This document shows positions 18,614-26,182 of a stretch of 64,000 nucleotides of DNA, in pieces. The position numbers were made by a program, and so were the translations under genes. The DNA comes from Stratiformator vulcanicus. GTDB lineage: Bacteria > Planctomycetota > Planctomycetia > Planctomycetales > Planctomycetaceae. Each line of letters opens with the position of its first letter. The stretch's first letter is position 1. The notes beneath the pieces are model-generated. The model did not search any database and was not told where the DNA came from. It saw only the letters and a list, made by a program, of their open reading frames with translations. The stretch lies in the NCBI RefSeq assembly GCF_007744515.1, contig NZ_CP036268.1:4208723-4272722 (forward strand), given 5' to 3'.

Positions 18614-19249
18614 TCAGTCTGCAAGCGGTATCAATTCATCGCAGCGGATCGTCGCGATGTCTTTGCCATCCAACTGAAAGGGAATCGGATCCGAGTCTCG
18701 GTAAGTCGTTCGCTGCTGATAGTCGGCCGCGATAGCCGAAACGGACGCTTTAGGGTCACGGTAGACTTCAACACTGCGATCGATGGCGTTGACGATCCAA
18801 TACTCGGGCACGCTCCCAGAGGCGTAAATCGGCCCCTTATCGCGTCGATCGCTCAGCAACGAACGACTGGCAATTTCGATAAGCATTGCAGCGTCGGAAG
18901 CTCGCGGTTTCGACTCACGGTAATCGGTGAGAAGACCGCGGATAACGCCGACATCCGGTTCCGGCTCACTATCGTCGAACACGATTGGAGCCTGTTCGGA
19001 CGTGAAATATCCCGACGGCAATAGCCCGTTGATCAGTTTTTCGACATGATGCAACAGGAACCAATGCGGGTTTTGCATCGCGGGCATGCGAACGATTCTC
19101 CCACGCAGCAGTTCAACGCGGCGGTCGCTATCAAAGACACCCGCGTCGATCATGCGTTGATACTGTTCGACGGTAAAACGAACCGCTCTCGACCCATCAT
19201 CGGGTGGCGCGCTCGAAGTCGAAGTCTCTAACTTTGCTGATGCGGGCAT
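18614..19249 (-). CDS. Uma2 family (DUF820) endonuclease-like protein
   Basis: A 211-residue protein with the Uma2/DUF820 restriction-like fold: FTVEQYQRMIDAGVFD, RVELLRGRIVRM (first acidic residue), a VIFDDSEPEPD-like acidic strand around PIVFDD-EPEPDVGVI, LIEIASRSL and VPEYWIVNAIDRSVEVYRDP. The acidic residues in EPEPD and IEIA match the PD-(D/E)xK active site of this family. Uma2 genes are massively expanded in Cyanobacteria and Planctomycetes and their function is unproven. It is convergent with pirin (13 bases between stops) and divergent from the PhoD-like gene. The length is typical (about 190-210) and it is complete. Confidence 0.87.
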   Translation of the reverse strand: MPASAKLETSTSSAPPDDGSRAVRFTVEQYQRMIDAGVFDSDRRVELLRGRIVRMPAMQNPHWFLLHHVEKLINGLLPSGYFTSEQAPIVFDDSEPEPDVGVIRGLLTDYRESKPRASDAAMLIEIASRSLLSDRRDKGPIYASGSVPEYWIVNAIDRSVEVYRDPKASVSAIAADYQQRTTYRDSDPIPFQLDGKDIATIRCDELIPLAD

Positions 19250-19392
19250 AGCTGCGGCGGTTGAACGATCTAATGGACGATCCGGGAATCATTCGCACGA
19301 TATCGCTTCCGGTTTATTGTACAACGGTGGTCTCCGGACCGCACGGTCTTATCGCACTCATCGCATTGTGAGTTCCGTTTCAGGTGGAAGAC

Positions 19393-20574
19393 ATGCTCAA
19401 TCGTTGGCTCTTCATGCTCATGCTTGCCGTTGCGCTGGCGCCGGGCGCTGTTTTTTGCGACGACAAGTCATCGGTTTGGGCACCGGACGATTGGGCAACG
19501 CTGGACGAATCAAATGTCGTCACGCGGATCGCCTTCGGATCGTGCGCGAAACAATTTCGCCCGCAGCCGATTTGGAAGGCGATTCTGGAATCCGATCCCG
19601 ACCTGTTCATCCTGCTCGGCGACAATATTTACGGCGATACCGAAGACATGGACGTCATGCGGGACAAGTACCGGCAGTTTGCCGCGGTCCCGGGCTTCAC
19701 GAAGCTGCGGCAGAAGGTTCCGGTCCTCGCCACGTGGGATGACCATGACTACGGGGCCAACGATGCCGGGGCCGAATACCCGAAGAAAGCCGAATCACAG
19801 CAGGTCTTCCTCGACTTCTTCGGCGAACCGGAGGGCAGCGAGCGCCGAAAAACCCCGGGGATTTATGACGCGAAAATCATCGGCCCGCCGGGGAAGCGCG
19901 TGCAAATTATTTTGCTCGATACGCGGTATTTCCGCGGGCCGTTAAAGATGAGAGAAAATTTCGGCAATCGAGCCGGCGGAACGTTTGGGCCTTATGCCTT
20001 CGGCTGCGGCGATGGCACCTTACTTGGCGAAGAACAGTGGCAATGGCTGGAGGAGCAACTCCAGTCGCCCGCCGAACTGCGAGTGATTTGCAGCAGCATT
20101 CAGTTCCTCTCCTCACAACACGGATTCGAAAAGTGGAACAACTTTCCGGAAGAGGTCGACCGCTTCAATAAGTTGCTTGCTAAAGACGGAGTCGGTCCAG
20201 TGATCTTTCTTTCCGGCGATCGTCACCACGCGGAGATTTCGAGTCATGTTTTAAGAGTCGGCAAACCTGCAGCTTTTCGAGAGATCATTGACCTCACGTC
20301 GAGCAGTTTGAACTCGCCGACTACGTGGCTCAATGAAATTAATGAGCACCGTTTCGGCTCCGTCTATCGAGGCGAAAATTTTGGCTTTGTCGAGATTCGC
20401 TGGGGTTCCCAGTTCCCCCTTACACTCGACTACCCACATGCGGCAATCGTATGCCAGATCCGTTCGCTGAAGGGTGAGCCTGTGATTCAACTACCTCCTA
20501 TTGCTTTATCGAATTTAGTGCCGAGTCGCTTGTTTGCACCGGCTGAGAACGACGCGGGGGAGCACGACCAGTAA
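19393..20574 (+). CDS. Secreted PhoD-like phosphodiesterase/alkaline phosphatase D family protein
   Basis: A 393-residue exported metallophosphoesterase. The ATG at 19393 follows an AGGTGG site, and a GTG at 19384 is the alternative. The signal peptide is LNRWLFMLMLAVALAPGAVFC. Metal-binding and catalytic blocks are in PhoD order: RIAFGSCAKQ, FILLGDNIYGDTEDMD, LATWDDHDYGANDAG, IILLDTRYFRGPL, and VIFLSGDRHHAEISS. The family hydrolyses phosphomonoesters or diesters outside the cytoplasm and usually needs calcium and iron. Unlike classical PhoD there is no twin-arginine motif, so Sec export is expected. No phosphate-regulation site was identified. It is the first gene after the divergent Uma2 gene, 90 bases before the rhodanese. 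Confidence 0.9.
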   Translation: MLNRWLFMLMLAVALAPGAVFCDDKSSVWAPDDWATLDESNVVTRIAFGSCAKQFRPQPIWKAILESDPDLFILLGDNIYGDTEDMDVMRDKYRQFAAVPGFTKLRQKVPVLATWDDHDYGANDAGAEYPKKAESQQVFLDFFGEPEGSERRKTPGIYDAKIIGPPGKRVQIILLDTRYFRGPLKMRENFGNRAGGTFGPYAFGCGDGTLLGEEQWQWLEEQLQSPAELRVICSSIQFLSSQHGFEKWNNFPEEVDRFNKLLAKDGVGPVIFLSGDRHHAEISSHVLRVGKPAAFREIIDLTSSSLNSPTTWLNEINEHRFGSVYRGENFGFVEIRWGSQFPLTLDYPHAAIVCQIRSLKGEPVIQLPPIALSNLVPSRLFAPAENDAGEHDQ

Positions 20575-20630
20575 ACCGACTCTCACGCAAACGACTCCGG
20601 TCGCTGACGCTCTCGGCTCGCCTTAATCAC

Positions 20631-20658
20631 TCTCGACACTAGACCCTCGACCCTCGAC
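20631..20658 (+). repeat. Four-unit heptamer array (YCTMGAC), copy A
   Basis: Four contiguous 7-base units, TCTCGAC, ACTAGAC, CCTCGAC and CCTCGAC, end 6 bases before the rhodanese ATG. They are preceded at 20590-20623 by a GC-rich word containing CGGTCGCTGACGCTCTCGG, which is typical of palindromic repeats in this phylum. The equivalent arrays are at 21078, 23106 and 39173. Confidence 0.8.
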
Positions 20659-20664
20659 ACAACC

Positions 20665-21039
20665 ATGTCCAAACAACACCCGCCGCGCTTTCTTGAAATC
20701 TGTGAAGACGCTCGCACACGCGTGACCGAGACCGACGTGCCAATGATTAAGCAGCGGCTTGATGCGGGCGAGTCGTTCGAACTCGTCGACGTCCGCGAAG
20801 AAAGTGAATACGCCGCGGGACATATTCCCGGCGCCAGGCATCTCGGCAAGGGTGTGATCGAACGCGATATCGAAGAGGCGATTCCCGAGACGTTGACTGA
20901 AATCGTCCTCTACTGCGGCGGCGGATTTCGTTCCGCGCTCGCCGCCGACAACCTGCAGAAGATGGGCTACACCAACGTCCTCAGCATGGACGGCGGGATG
21001 CGCGGTTGGAAGGAGGAGGGGTATGATGTGGAGAAATAG
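20665..21039 (+). CDS. Rhodanese-like domain protein
   Basis: A 124-residue single-domain rhodanese. The fold is clear: FELVDVREESEYAAGHIPGARHLGKG, then the active-site loop YCGGGFRSA with catalytic C84, and GYTNVLSMDGGMRGWKEEGYDVE. Such proteins carry persulfide sulfur on the cysteine and transfer it to acceptors such as thiols or cyanide. The acceptor cannot be told from sequence. The ATG at 20665 lies immediately after a heptamer array, leaving no room for a normal ribosome-binding site, so translation may rely on a leaderless-like or SD-independent mode. A possible upstream partner is the PhoD-like gene. It has no signal peptide. Confidence 0.92.
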   Translation: MSKQHPPRFLEICEDARTRVTETDVPMIKQRLDAGESFELVDVREESEYAAGHIPGARHLGKGVIERDIEEAIPETLTEIVLYCGGGFRSALAADNLQKMGYTNVLSMDGGMRGWKEEGYDVEK

Positions 21040-21077
21040 CGAAGCGCTCCCTGTCGGTCGCGGCTAAACGCCGTTGC

Positions 21078-21105
21078 TCTGGACCCTAGCCTCTCGACTC
21101 TGGAC
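21078..21105 (+). repeat. Four-unit heptamer array, copy B (degenerate)
   Basis: The units TCTGGAC, CCTAGCC, TCTCGAC and TCTGGAC lie between the convergent stops of the rhodanese and the hypothetical gene at 21108. A GC-rich repeat word containing CTCCCTGTCGGTCGCGG precedes it. It is the least conserved copy but has the same unit length and unit number. Confidence 0.7.
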
Positions 21106-21107
21106 TG

Positions 21108-21584
21108 TTAGGAATCGAGGCCTTCCTCGATTGCTTCTTCGAAGTATTCGACGACCCGGCTCACGGGCACGCCCCACAGGTCGGACATCAGCAGCGGACC
21201 GCCGATGGCGATTCGCTTCAGTCCCGCCACCGGCACATCGAGGGCGACGGCCAACTGCGTCTGCCAGTCGGACGGCCAACCTTCGAGTTGCCGCTGGGCG
21301 GCGGGGTGATCGTTGCGATGGGCGTGTTTCGCGGTCACCGCCTCGTAGGCGTCGAGCCGCGATTCATCGGTGATCTCTTCGCCATCGACGTCTAGCTTCA
21401 TGAAAAAGCAGACGACAGGGTCGAGGTCGACATCGACCAGCGCGGAGACCATCCGCAGTTCTTCGCCGATCGCGACGTCAAACACATTCGTCCCGGAGCG
21501 ACTTTCCCAGACCGCTTCGGCCGCGTCCGTCGGAACCCGGCGGAGTTGACCGTGTAAGTCGACAACAAAATAGACGAGATTCAT
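21108..21584 (-). CDS. Conserved-looking hypothetical protein
   Basis: A 158-residue acidic protein with no signal peptide or membrane helix. It starts MNLVYFVVDLHGQLRRVPTD, has a strand-rich N-terminal half (ELRMVSALVDVDLDPVVCFFMKLDVDG) and a helical C-terminal half that includes SDWQTQLAVALDVPVAGL and SRVVEYFEEAIEEGLDS. I do not recognise the family. Codon use and composition match the flanking genes, and it fills a gap between rhodanese and metallophosphoesterase, so it is probably real. It is convergent with the rhodanese (stops 68 bases apart) and 163 bases downstream of the phosphoesterase. Confidence 0.65.
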   Translation of the reverse strand: MNLVYFVVDLHGQLRRVPTDAAEAVWESRSGTNVFDVAIGEELRMVSALVDVDLDPVVCFFMKLDVDGEEITDESRLDAYEAVTAKHAHRNDHPAAQRQLEGWPSDWQTQLAVALDVPVAGLKRIAIGGPLLMSDLWGVPVSRVVEYFEEAIEEGLDS

Positions 21585-21747
21585 CTCTCGTCCTCCCGGA
21601 TAGATAAACTTGGCAGTGACGCTGCAATTCTAGGCACCCGGTCGCTCCATGCAGAGGGGGTCGAAGAGCGAAAAAATCGACAAGCCGCCGATTTTCCCCG
21701 ACATTCGATGAGACCGCGTCGATTCCGCATCACTTGATCACGTTCGC

Positions 21748-22896
21748 TCATTCCGGTTGCAGTTTGTATGCCGAAAGCTCCGGCGGGCAGCCGTAGCGTA
21801 ACGGAATTTGGCCCGAAAGGCCGCGTGAAACGCACATCAGCGTTCGACCGATCTCGTAACACCCGCCGGAGTAACGCGTCCCGAAGCGGCTGGGCGAGTA
21901 AATCGGTCCGAGGATCGGAAAGCGTATCTGACCGCCGTGATTGTGACCGGCCAGCATCAAATCGACTCTGGATCGCTGCGCAAAACCGATTCGATCCGGC
22001 GTATGAGCGAGCAATAAGCGAAATTCGGCGGCGGTATCGCCGATCGGCGGGATTTCCCCCATCCAGGGGCGCTCGTCGCCGCCGATGGCGATCGCACTGC
22101 CGTTGTGATCGATCGTAACGACCCGGCCTGCCACGTTCGTCCATCCGACCCGTTCGAAGGACTCCCGCACGGCTTGCGGACCCTTGCGCCAATCGTGATT
22201 GCCCAGGATGAAATAGCGGCCGAGCGGAGCTTCGAGGCGACCGAACGTTTTCGGTAGCCAGTCCAGCCGATCCAGATCGTCGATAAGATCGCCCGTGAAT
22301 ACGAGCAGATCAGGTGCCAGTAATCGTACCCGCTCGCAGACGGCTTCAAAGAAGGCGAGGTCGATCCCACCGAGGAAGTGCGAGTCAGACAACTGAACGA
22401 TCCGCAGGCCGTCAAACGCTTTGGGCAGGTTCCGAATCGCAAGCGTTCGCTCAAGGACTTCGAACGTCCGAGACTCGTTTCCCGGTAAACGGGCGATTCG
22501 ACCCATGATTCCGGTCGGCTCCTCCCCAAGCGAGGGCGGGGGAGGGACGACTAATTCCTGCTGTTCGTCTACGACCGCGCGGGGTCGAGAACGCGTCACG
22601 TTCCGGAGACTACCGATCGCCAGCGAAACGAGTCCGCCAATGCAGAACCCGGCATAGGCGGTCCAAAACGGCGAAGGCCGCGCGGCAAATCGAGACGCGA
22701 ACTCCGGTTCCCAAGGGCGCTCGAGAATCAAGAAGGCGATCGGGACACCGAACATCGCAGCGAAGTGAATTAGGATTCCAAGTTTGTCGGCAAGCCCGCG
22801 GTGGGCGAACCCCTGATAGCGGTTGATGCACGCCGCCAGGAATGCCGCGTGCCCGATGGCTAGCAGCAGAAGAATCGGAATCGAAAGCAGGTACAT
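21748..22896 (-). CDS. Membrane-anchored calcineurin-like metallophosphoesterase
   Basis: A 382-residue protein with three N-terminal membrane helices (residues 3-25 LLSIPILLLLAIGHAAFLAA, about 45-60 IHFAAMFGVPIAFLIL, about 80-97 AGFCIGGLVSLAIGS). A metallophosphoesterase domain follows from about residue 160: RIVQLSDSHFLGG, DLLVFTGDLIDDLDRLDW, YFILGNHDWR, LLLAHTPDRI and DLMLAGHNHGGQI. This is the YaeI/YkuE type, some members of which hydrolyse lipid-linked or UDP-diacylglucosamine phosphodiesters; the substrate here is not readable. All five dimetal motifs are intact. It is divergent from the UbiD gene across 243 bases. Confidence 0.9.
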   Translation of the reverse strand: MYLLSIPILLLLAIGHAAFLAACINRYQGFAHRGLADKLGILIHFAAMFGVPIAFLILERPWEPEFASRFAARPSPFWTAYAGFCIGGLVSLAIGSLRNVTRSRPRAVVDEQQELVVPPPPSLGEEPTGIMGRIARLPGNESRTFEVLERTLAIRNLPKAFDGLRIVQLSDSHFLGGIDLAFFEAVCERVRLLAPDLLVFTGDLIDDLDRLDWLPKTFGRLEAPLGRYFILGNHDWRKGPQAVRESFERVGWTNVAGRVVTIDHNGSAIAIGGDERPWMGEIPPIGDTAAEFRLLLAHTPDRIGFAQRSRVDLMLAGHNHGGQIRFPILGPIYSPSRFGTRYSGGCYEIGRTLMCVSRGLSGQIPLRYGCPPELSAYKLQPE

Positions 22897-23070
22897 GGCG
22901 GCTCGGGTGGCGGTGGGGATGGCCGCGCGGATTCTAGTGACTGGCCCCGATCACTGGAAGACGCGACGATCCGACACACTCGCTGCGGCGGCGTGACATT
23001 CGGAGCGAACGTCTACAATCGCTCGTGCCAAGGCGGGATTTAACTCCTTGCGGATACCGCCAGAGAAAAA

Positions 23071-23094
23071 CCCCTCGCTCGCGCTGCGGGCTTG
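23071..23094 (+). repeat. Solo arm of the 17739/17853 palindromic repeat
   Basis: These 24 bases end GCGCTGCGGGCTTG and match the right arm at 17830-17853 closely. No complementary left arm is visible nearby. It is followed after 11 bases by a heptamer array. Confidence 0.7.
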
Positions 23095-23105
23095 TTCAGT
23101 ATTCC

Positions 23106-23133
23106 TCTCGACTCTAGACCCTCGACTCTCGAC
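23106..23133 (+). repeat. Four-unit heptamer array, copy C
   Basis: The units TCTCGAC, TCTAGAC, CCTCGAC and TCTCGAC end 6 bases before the UbiD ATG at 23140, the same offset as copy A at the rhodanese gene. Confidence 0.8.
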
Positions 23134-23139
23134 TGCAAA

Positions 23140-24978
23140 ATGGGCTATCGCAATCTGACGCAATGCGTCGAAGACCTCGAGCGGTCCGGGCAGCTTGTCC
23201 GCATTGCCGAAGAGATCGACCCGCATCTCGAAATGGCCGAAATTCATCGGAGGGTCTACCAGGCGGGCGGTCCGGCCCTGCTGTTCGAACGGCCGAAAGG
23301 CGGCCGATTCCCGATGGTCAGCAATTTGTTCGGGACGTTCGATCGCGCGAAGTTTCTGTTTCGCGATGCGCTGCGAGCCGTCGAGCACCTCGTCGAATTG
23401 AAAATCGATCCCGCGAATCTCGCGAAGAATCCTTGGCGATACCGCGATATTTTTCGCCCCGCGATGTCGATGCTGCCGCGGAAAGTGTCGCGTGGACCGA
23501 TCCTCGCGAAAGAGTGCAAACTGTCGGAATTGCCGCAGCTCGTCTGCTGGCCCGATGACGGCGGGCCGTTCGTCACGCTACCGGAGGTCTATTCGGAAGA
23601 CCCCGCCGCACCGGGTCTGATGAAATCGAACCTCGGCATGTATCGGGTGCAGCTTGCGGGCAATGACTACGACCCCGAGGGGCAGGTCGGGCTGCACTAT
23701 CAGCTCCATCGCAGCATCGGCGTTCATCATGCGAAGGCGATCGAGCATGGCGAGCCGTTTCACGTCAACATCTTCGTGGGAGGCAGCCCCGCGATGATGC
23801 TCGCCGCCGTGATGCCGTTGCCCGAGGGGATGTCCGAACTGACCTTCGCCGGGGCTCTCTCCAAGCGAGCGATTCGAATGGTCAAACAGAAGGATCGTCC
23901 CGCGATCTACGCCGAGGCCGACTTCTGCATCTGCGGCACCGTCGATCCCAACCGGCAGATGCCCGAGGGACCCTTCGGTGACCACCTCGGCTATTACGCC
24001 AAGGTACATGACTTCCCGGTGCTGATTGTCGACAAGGTCTACCACCGCGATGGGGCGATCTGGCCTTTCACCGTCGTAGGTCGACCGCCGCAGGAGGACA
24101 CGTCGTTTGGCAAGCTGATTCACGAGTTGACCGGCCCCGCCATCCCGACCGTGATCCCCGGCGTCCACGGCGTCAACGCGGTCGATGAGTCTGGCGTGCA
24201 TCCATTACTGCTTGCGATCGGCAGCGAACGCTACGTGCCCTACGCATCGAAGCGACAACCCCAAGAACTCCTCACGATCGCCAACGCGATCCTGGGGCAG
24301 GGGCAACTCTCGCTGGCGAAGTACCTCTTGATTGCCGCGAAGGAGGATGCCCCGGACCTCAACGTCGAAAACGTGCCGCAGATGTTCGACCACATCCTCC
24401 GCCGAGTCGACTGGACCCGCGATCTGCACTTTCAGACGCGGACGACCATCGACACGCTCGACTACTCCGGCACAGGCTTCAACGAGGGTTCCAAGCTCGT
24501 GATCGCGGCAGCCGGTGAGCCGCGGCGGGAACTACCGACGGAACTGCCGTCGATGTCACTACCCGACGGCTTCGACCAACCGCAGCTTCTCGCCCCGGGG
24601 ATTGTGGTCGTCCAGGGGCCAAAGTACGCGAGCGAAGAGCAGGGGAGAGACACCGCCGTCCGCCGATTCTGCGAGAAACTGCCGCTCGACCACGCGCTAA
24701 ACCGCTTTCCGCTGGTCGTGATCGCCGATGACAGCGAGTTCACGGCTCAGAGCTGGCACAACTTCTTGTGGGTGACGTTCACCCGTTCCAACCCGGCGAC
24801 CGATATCGAAGGCGTCGGGTCGTTCATCGAAGACAAGCACTGGGGCTGCCGCGGCTCACTGGTCATCGACGCCCGCATCAAACCCCACCACGCCCCGCCT
24901 CTGATCGAAGACCCCGAGGTCACCCGCCGCGTCGACAAATTAGCCGCCCCCGGCGGCCCATTGCACGGCTTGTTTTGA
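23140..24978 (+). CDS. UbiD-family prenylated-FMN-dependent decarboxylase
   Basis: A 612-residue cytoplasmic decarboxylase of the UbiD family, which removes carboxylates from aromatic or alpha,beta-unsaturated acids using prenylated FMN. The start is the ATG at 23140 (MGYRNLTQCVEDLERSGQLV); the frame continues upstream only through the heptamer repeat. Diagnostic segments are GGPALLFERPKGGRFPMVSNLFG, GLHYQLHRSIGVHHAKA, EGPFGDHLGYY (catalytic Glu region), VGRPPQEDT and GPAIPTVIPGVHG. It may act in menaquinone or another quinone pathway, but no neighbouring quinone genes are present. A UbiX flavin prenyltransferase must be encoded elsewhere. It is larger than E. coli UbiD (497) but in the range of the long planctomycete forms. 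Confidence 0.92.
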   Translation: MGYRNLTQCVEDLERSGQLVRIAEEIDPHLEMAEIHRRVYQAGGPALLFERPKGGRFPMVSNLFGTFDRAKFLFRDALRAVEHLVELKIDPANLAKNPWRYRDIFRPAMSMLPRKVSRGPILAKECKLSELPQLVCWPDDGGPFVTLPEVYSEDPAAPGLMKSNLGMYRVQLAGNDYDPEGQVGLHYQLHRSIGVHHAKAIEHGEPFHVNIFVGGSPAMMLAAVMPLPEGMSELTFAGALSKRAIRMVKQKDRPAIYAEADFCICGTVDPNRQMPEGPFGDHLGYYAKVHDFPVLIVDKVYHRDGAIWPFTVVGRPPQEDTSFGKLIHELTGPAIPTVIPGVHGVNAVDESGVHPLLLAIGSERYVPYASKRQPQELLTIANAILGQGQLSLAKYLLIAAKEDAPDLNVENVPQMFDHILRRVDWTRDLHFQTRTTIDTLDYSGTGFNEGSKLVIAAAGEPRRELPTELPSMSLPDGFDQPQLLAPGIVVVQGPKYASEEQGRDTAVRRFCEKLPLDHALNRFPLVVIADDSEFTAQSWHNFLWVTFTRSNPATDIEGVGSFIEDKHWGCRGSLVIDARIKPHHAPPLIEDPEVTRRVDKLAAPGGPLHGLF

Positions 24979-24999
24979 GCCGTACCGACAACTCACATT

Positions 25000-25125
25000 G
25001 GGTGGCTGGGGACGGCATGGATGCCGCCCCCAGAGCTATGGCGGCATCGCCTCGTGTATTGCCTCGAATTCGAAACTCTGCACGGCGATCACTGGGGGCG
25101 GCGAAAGCGCCGTCCCCAGCCACCC
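25000..25125. repeat. Two-hairpin interspersed element, copy 1
   Basis: This 126-bp element has 17-bp perfect terminal inverted repeats (GGGTGGCTGGGGACGGC and its complement). Each end is itself a hairpin: CTGGGGACGGCAT pairs with ATGCCGCCCCCAG with one mismatch, and CTGGGGGCGGCG pairs with CGCCGTCCCCAG. The second copy is at 44558-44677. The layout resembles a bacterial interspersed mosaic element made of two inverted REPs. Confidence 0.85.
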
Positions 25126-25159
25126 GCCGCTCTCACCGGTCCGTTTTCCATTGCTCGTG

Positions 25160-25305
25160 GGTGCCGGGGGTGTGTCACCCCCGCAGTGTTCGGTGGGCTT
25201 TCTCCTTGCATCGCGTGCACTCGATGTGCGAAGCCTGTCGGGTCAGCCAATGGTGCAAAGAGTGCGCGGGCATCCCACTGCGGGGGCGACACGCACCCCG
25301 CCACC
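25160..25305. repeat. MITE-like element with ~30-bp imperfect terminal inverted repeats
   Basis: The left end GGTGCCGGGGGTGTGTCACC, continuing to CCCCGCAGTG, is matched by the reverse complement of the right end 25276-25305 (which begins CACTGCGGGGGCGACACG) with a few mismatches. The interior is a unique-looking 80-90 bases with no reading frame. No target duplication was clear. Confidence 0.7.
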
Positions 25306-25434
25306 CCATCAACAAGCCGCGGTTCCTGGGAACCGAGGACCAATCAAGGGGCGAAGCGACGAGCACTCACGAATCCACACCCCGCACTCGATCACCATTT
25401 CTCAGAAAGCGATGCTTGCTGCGGCCCCCATGCA

Positions 25435-25522
25435 GCCGCGACTGGTAAGGAGCGGATCACGTCGCGGGGTCGCATCGCGTGCGGCGGCTTTGCCCTGATC
25501 CGCTTACTGCCGTGCGCGGCTT
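25435..25522. repeat. Degenerate copy of the 34496-type palindromic repeat
   Basis: The right arm CCGCTTACTGCCGTGCGCGG (25500 on) equals the 39139 and 34548 arms except for an inserted C. A decayed left arm with AGCCGCGACTGG and AGCGGATCACG lies at about 25435-25460. Confidence 0.6.
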
Positions 25523-25595
25523 CATTTCGGGTGAGCACTTATGGCGCCCAAGGCAAATATCTTGCATACCCGACGCGATTGAATCTCGAAGCACC

Positions 25596-26096
25596 TTAGC
25601 GATCAGAGCCAACCGCCTTAGTGATCCGCGTTCCGGGGACGGGGACATTAATGATCCGATCATCATTTAGCCAGAAGTCGTCCCGTTCGAGCAATGCTTT
25701 AAGCGGCCACTCGACCGTAAGCGTGCCGTATGTTAGACGGACTCCGTACCGATCAGGCGGAAAACTCTGTCGATCGACGAGCGGTCCCTTCGAAAACCCG
25801 GTGAAAATTTCGCACGTTAACTCCGTAGAGTGAGATTCGTCGGGCGATGCTTCAACTAATACTTCGCCAGTCAAAAGTTCGACAATCGCAATCTGATCTG
25901 GATTCGCGTGCTGAAGTGGAAATTCATCAGATTGGAAAACCTGAAAGGTCACCGTTGCTCGACCGGTCCCTCTTGCACTCTGCAGCAACGGAATAGCGCT
26001 AAGATGCAGGCACAGAAGCAACCCGAGGCCGATCCACACCCAACGTGATCGCCACCACGGTCTTGCCGAAATCGCTGGCGAATTGACTCCGCTCAT
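25596..26096 (-). CDS. Single-pass membrane hypothetical protein
   Basis: A 166-residue protein: a short cytosolic tail, one transmembrane helix (WVWIGLGLLLCLHLSAIPLL, residues about 20-39), then about 125 residues predicted outside the cytoplasm. The outer part is beta-rich (ATVTFQVFQSDEFPL, IAIVELLTGEVLVEA, TYGTLTVEWPLKALLERDDFWLNDDRIINVPV), resembling an accessory subunit rather than an enzyme. I do not recognise the family; some planctomycete GldM/DUF4198-like small proteins look similar but this is not demonstrable here. It is divergent from the THUMP methyltransferase, with 86 bases between starts. Confidence 0.65.
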   Translation of the reverse strand: MSGVNSPAISARPWWRSRWVWIGLGLLLCLHLSAIPLLQSARGTGRATVTFQVFQSDEFPLQHANPDQIAIVELLTGEVLVEASPDESHSTELTCEIFTGFSKGPLVDRQSFPPDRYGVRLTYGTLTVEWPLKALLERDDFWLNDDRIINVPVPGTRITKAVGSDR

Positions 26097-26182
26097 GGAA
26101 CGCCCGTATTCGATGCATCTTCGCGAGGGAAATGCTGATCTGGTATCGTCGCGGTCTTCACGCTACTGCAAAGATTGACACC

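Larger units (their letters stand above)
24979..25595. other. Gene-free repeat cluster, 617 bp
   Basis: The reading frames across this stretch on both strands are low-complexity translations of palindromic repeats (runs of Arg, Pro and Gly). It contains the two-hairpin element at 25000-25125, the MITE-like element at 25160-25305, and a degenerate copy of the 34496-type palindrome at 25435-25522. It separates UbiD from a minus-strand hypothetical gene. Confidence 0.75.

Noticed and set aside
20631..20658. Short tandem repeats considered as a CRISPR array
   Set aside because: Units are 7 bases with no spacers, far below CRISPR repeat length, and no cas genes are present.
24998..25599. Several frames of 160-226 codons on both strands in the repeat cluster
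   Set aside because: They translate palindromic repeats into low-complexity peptides and lie in mutually exclusive frames.
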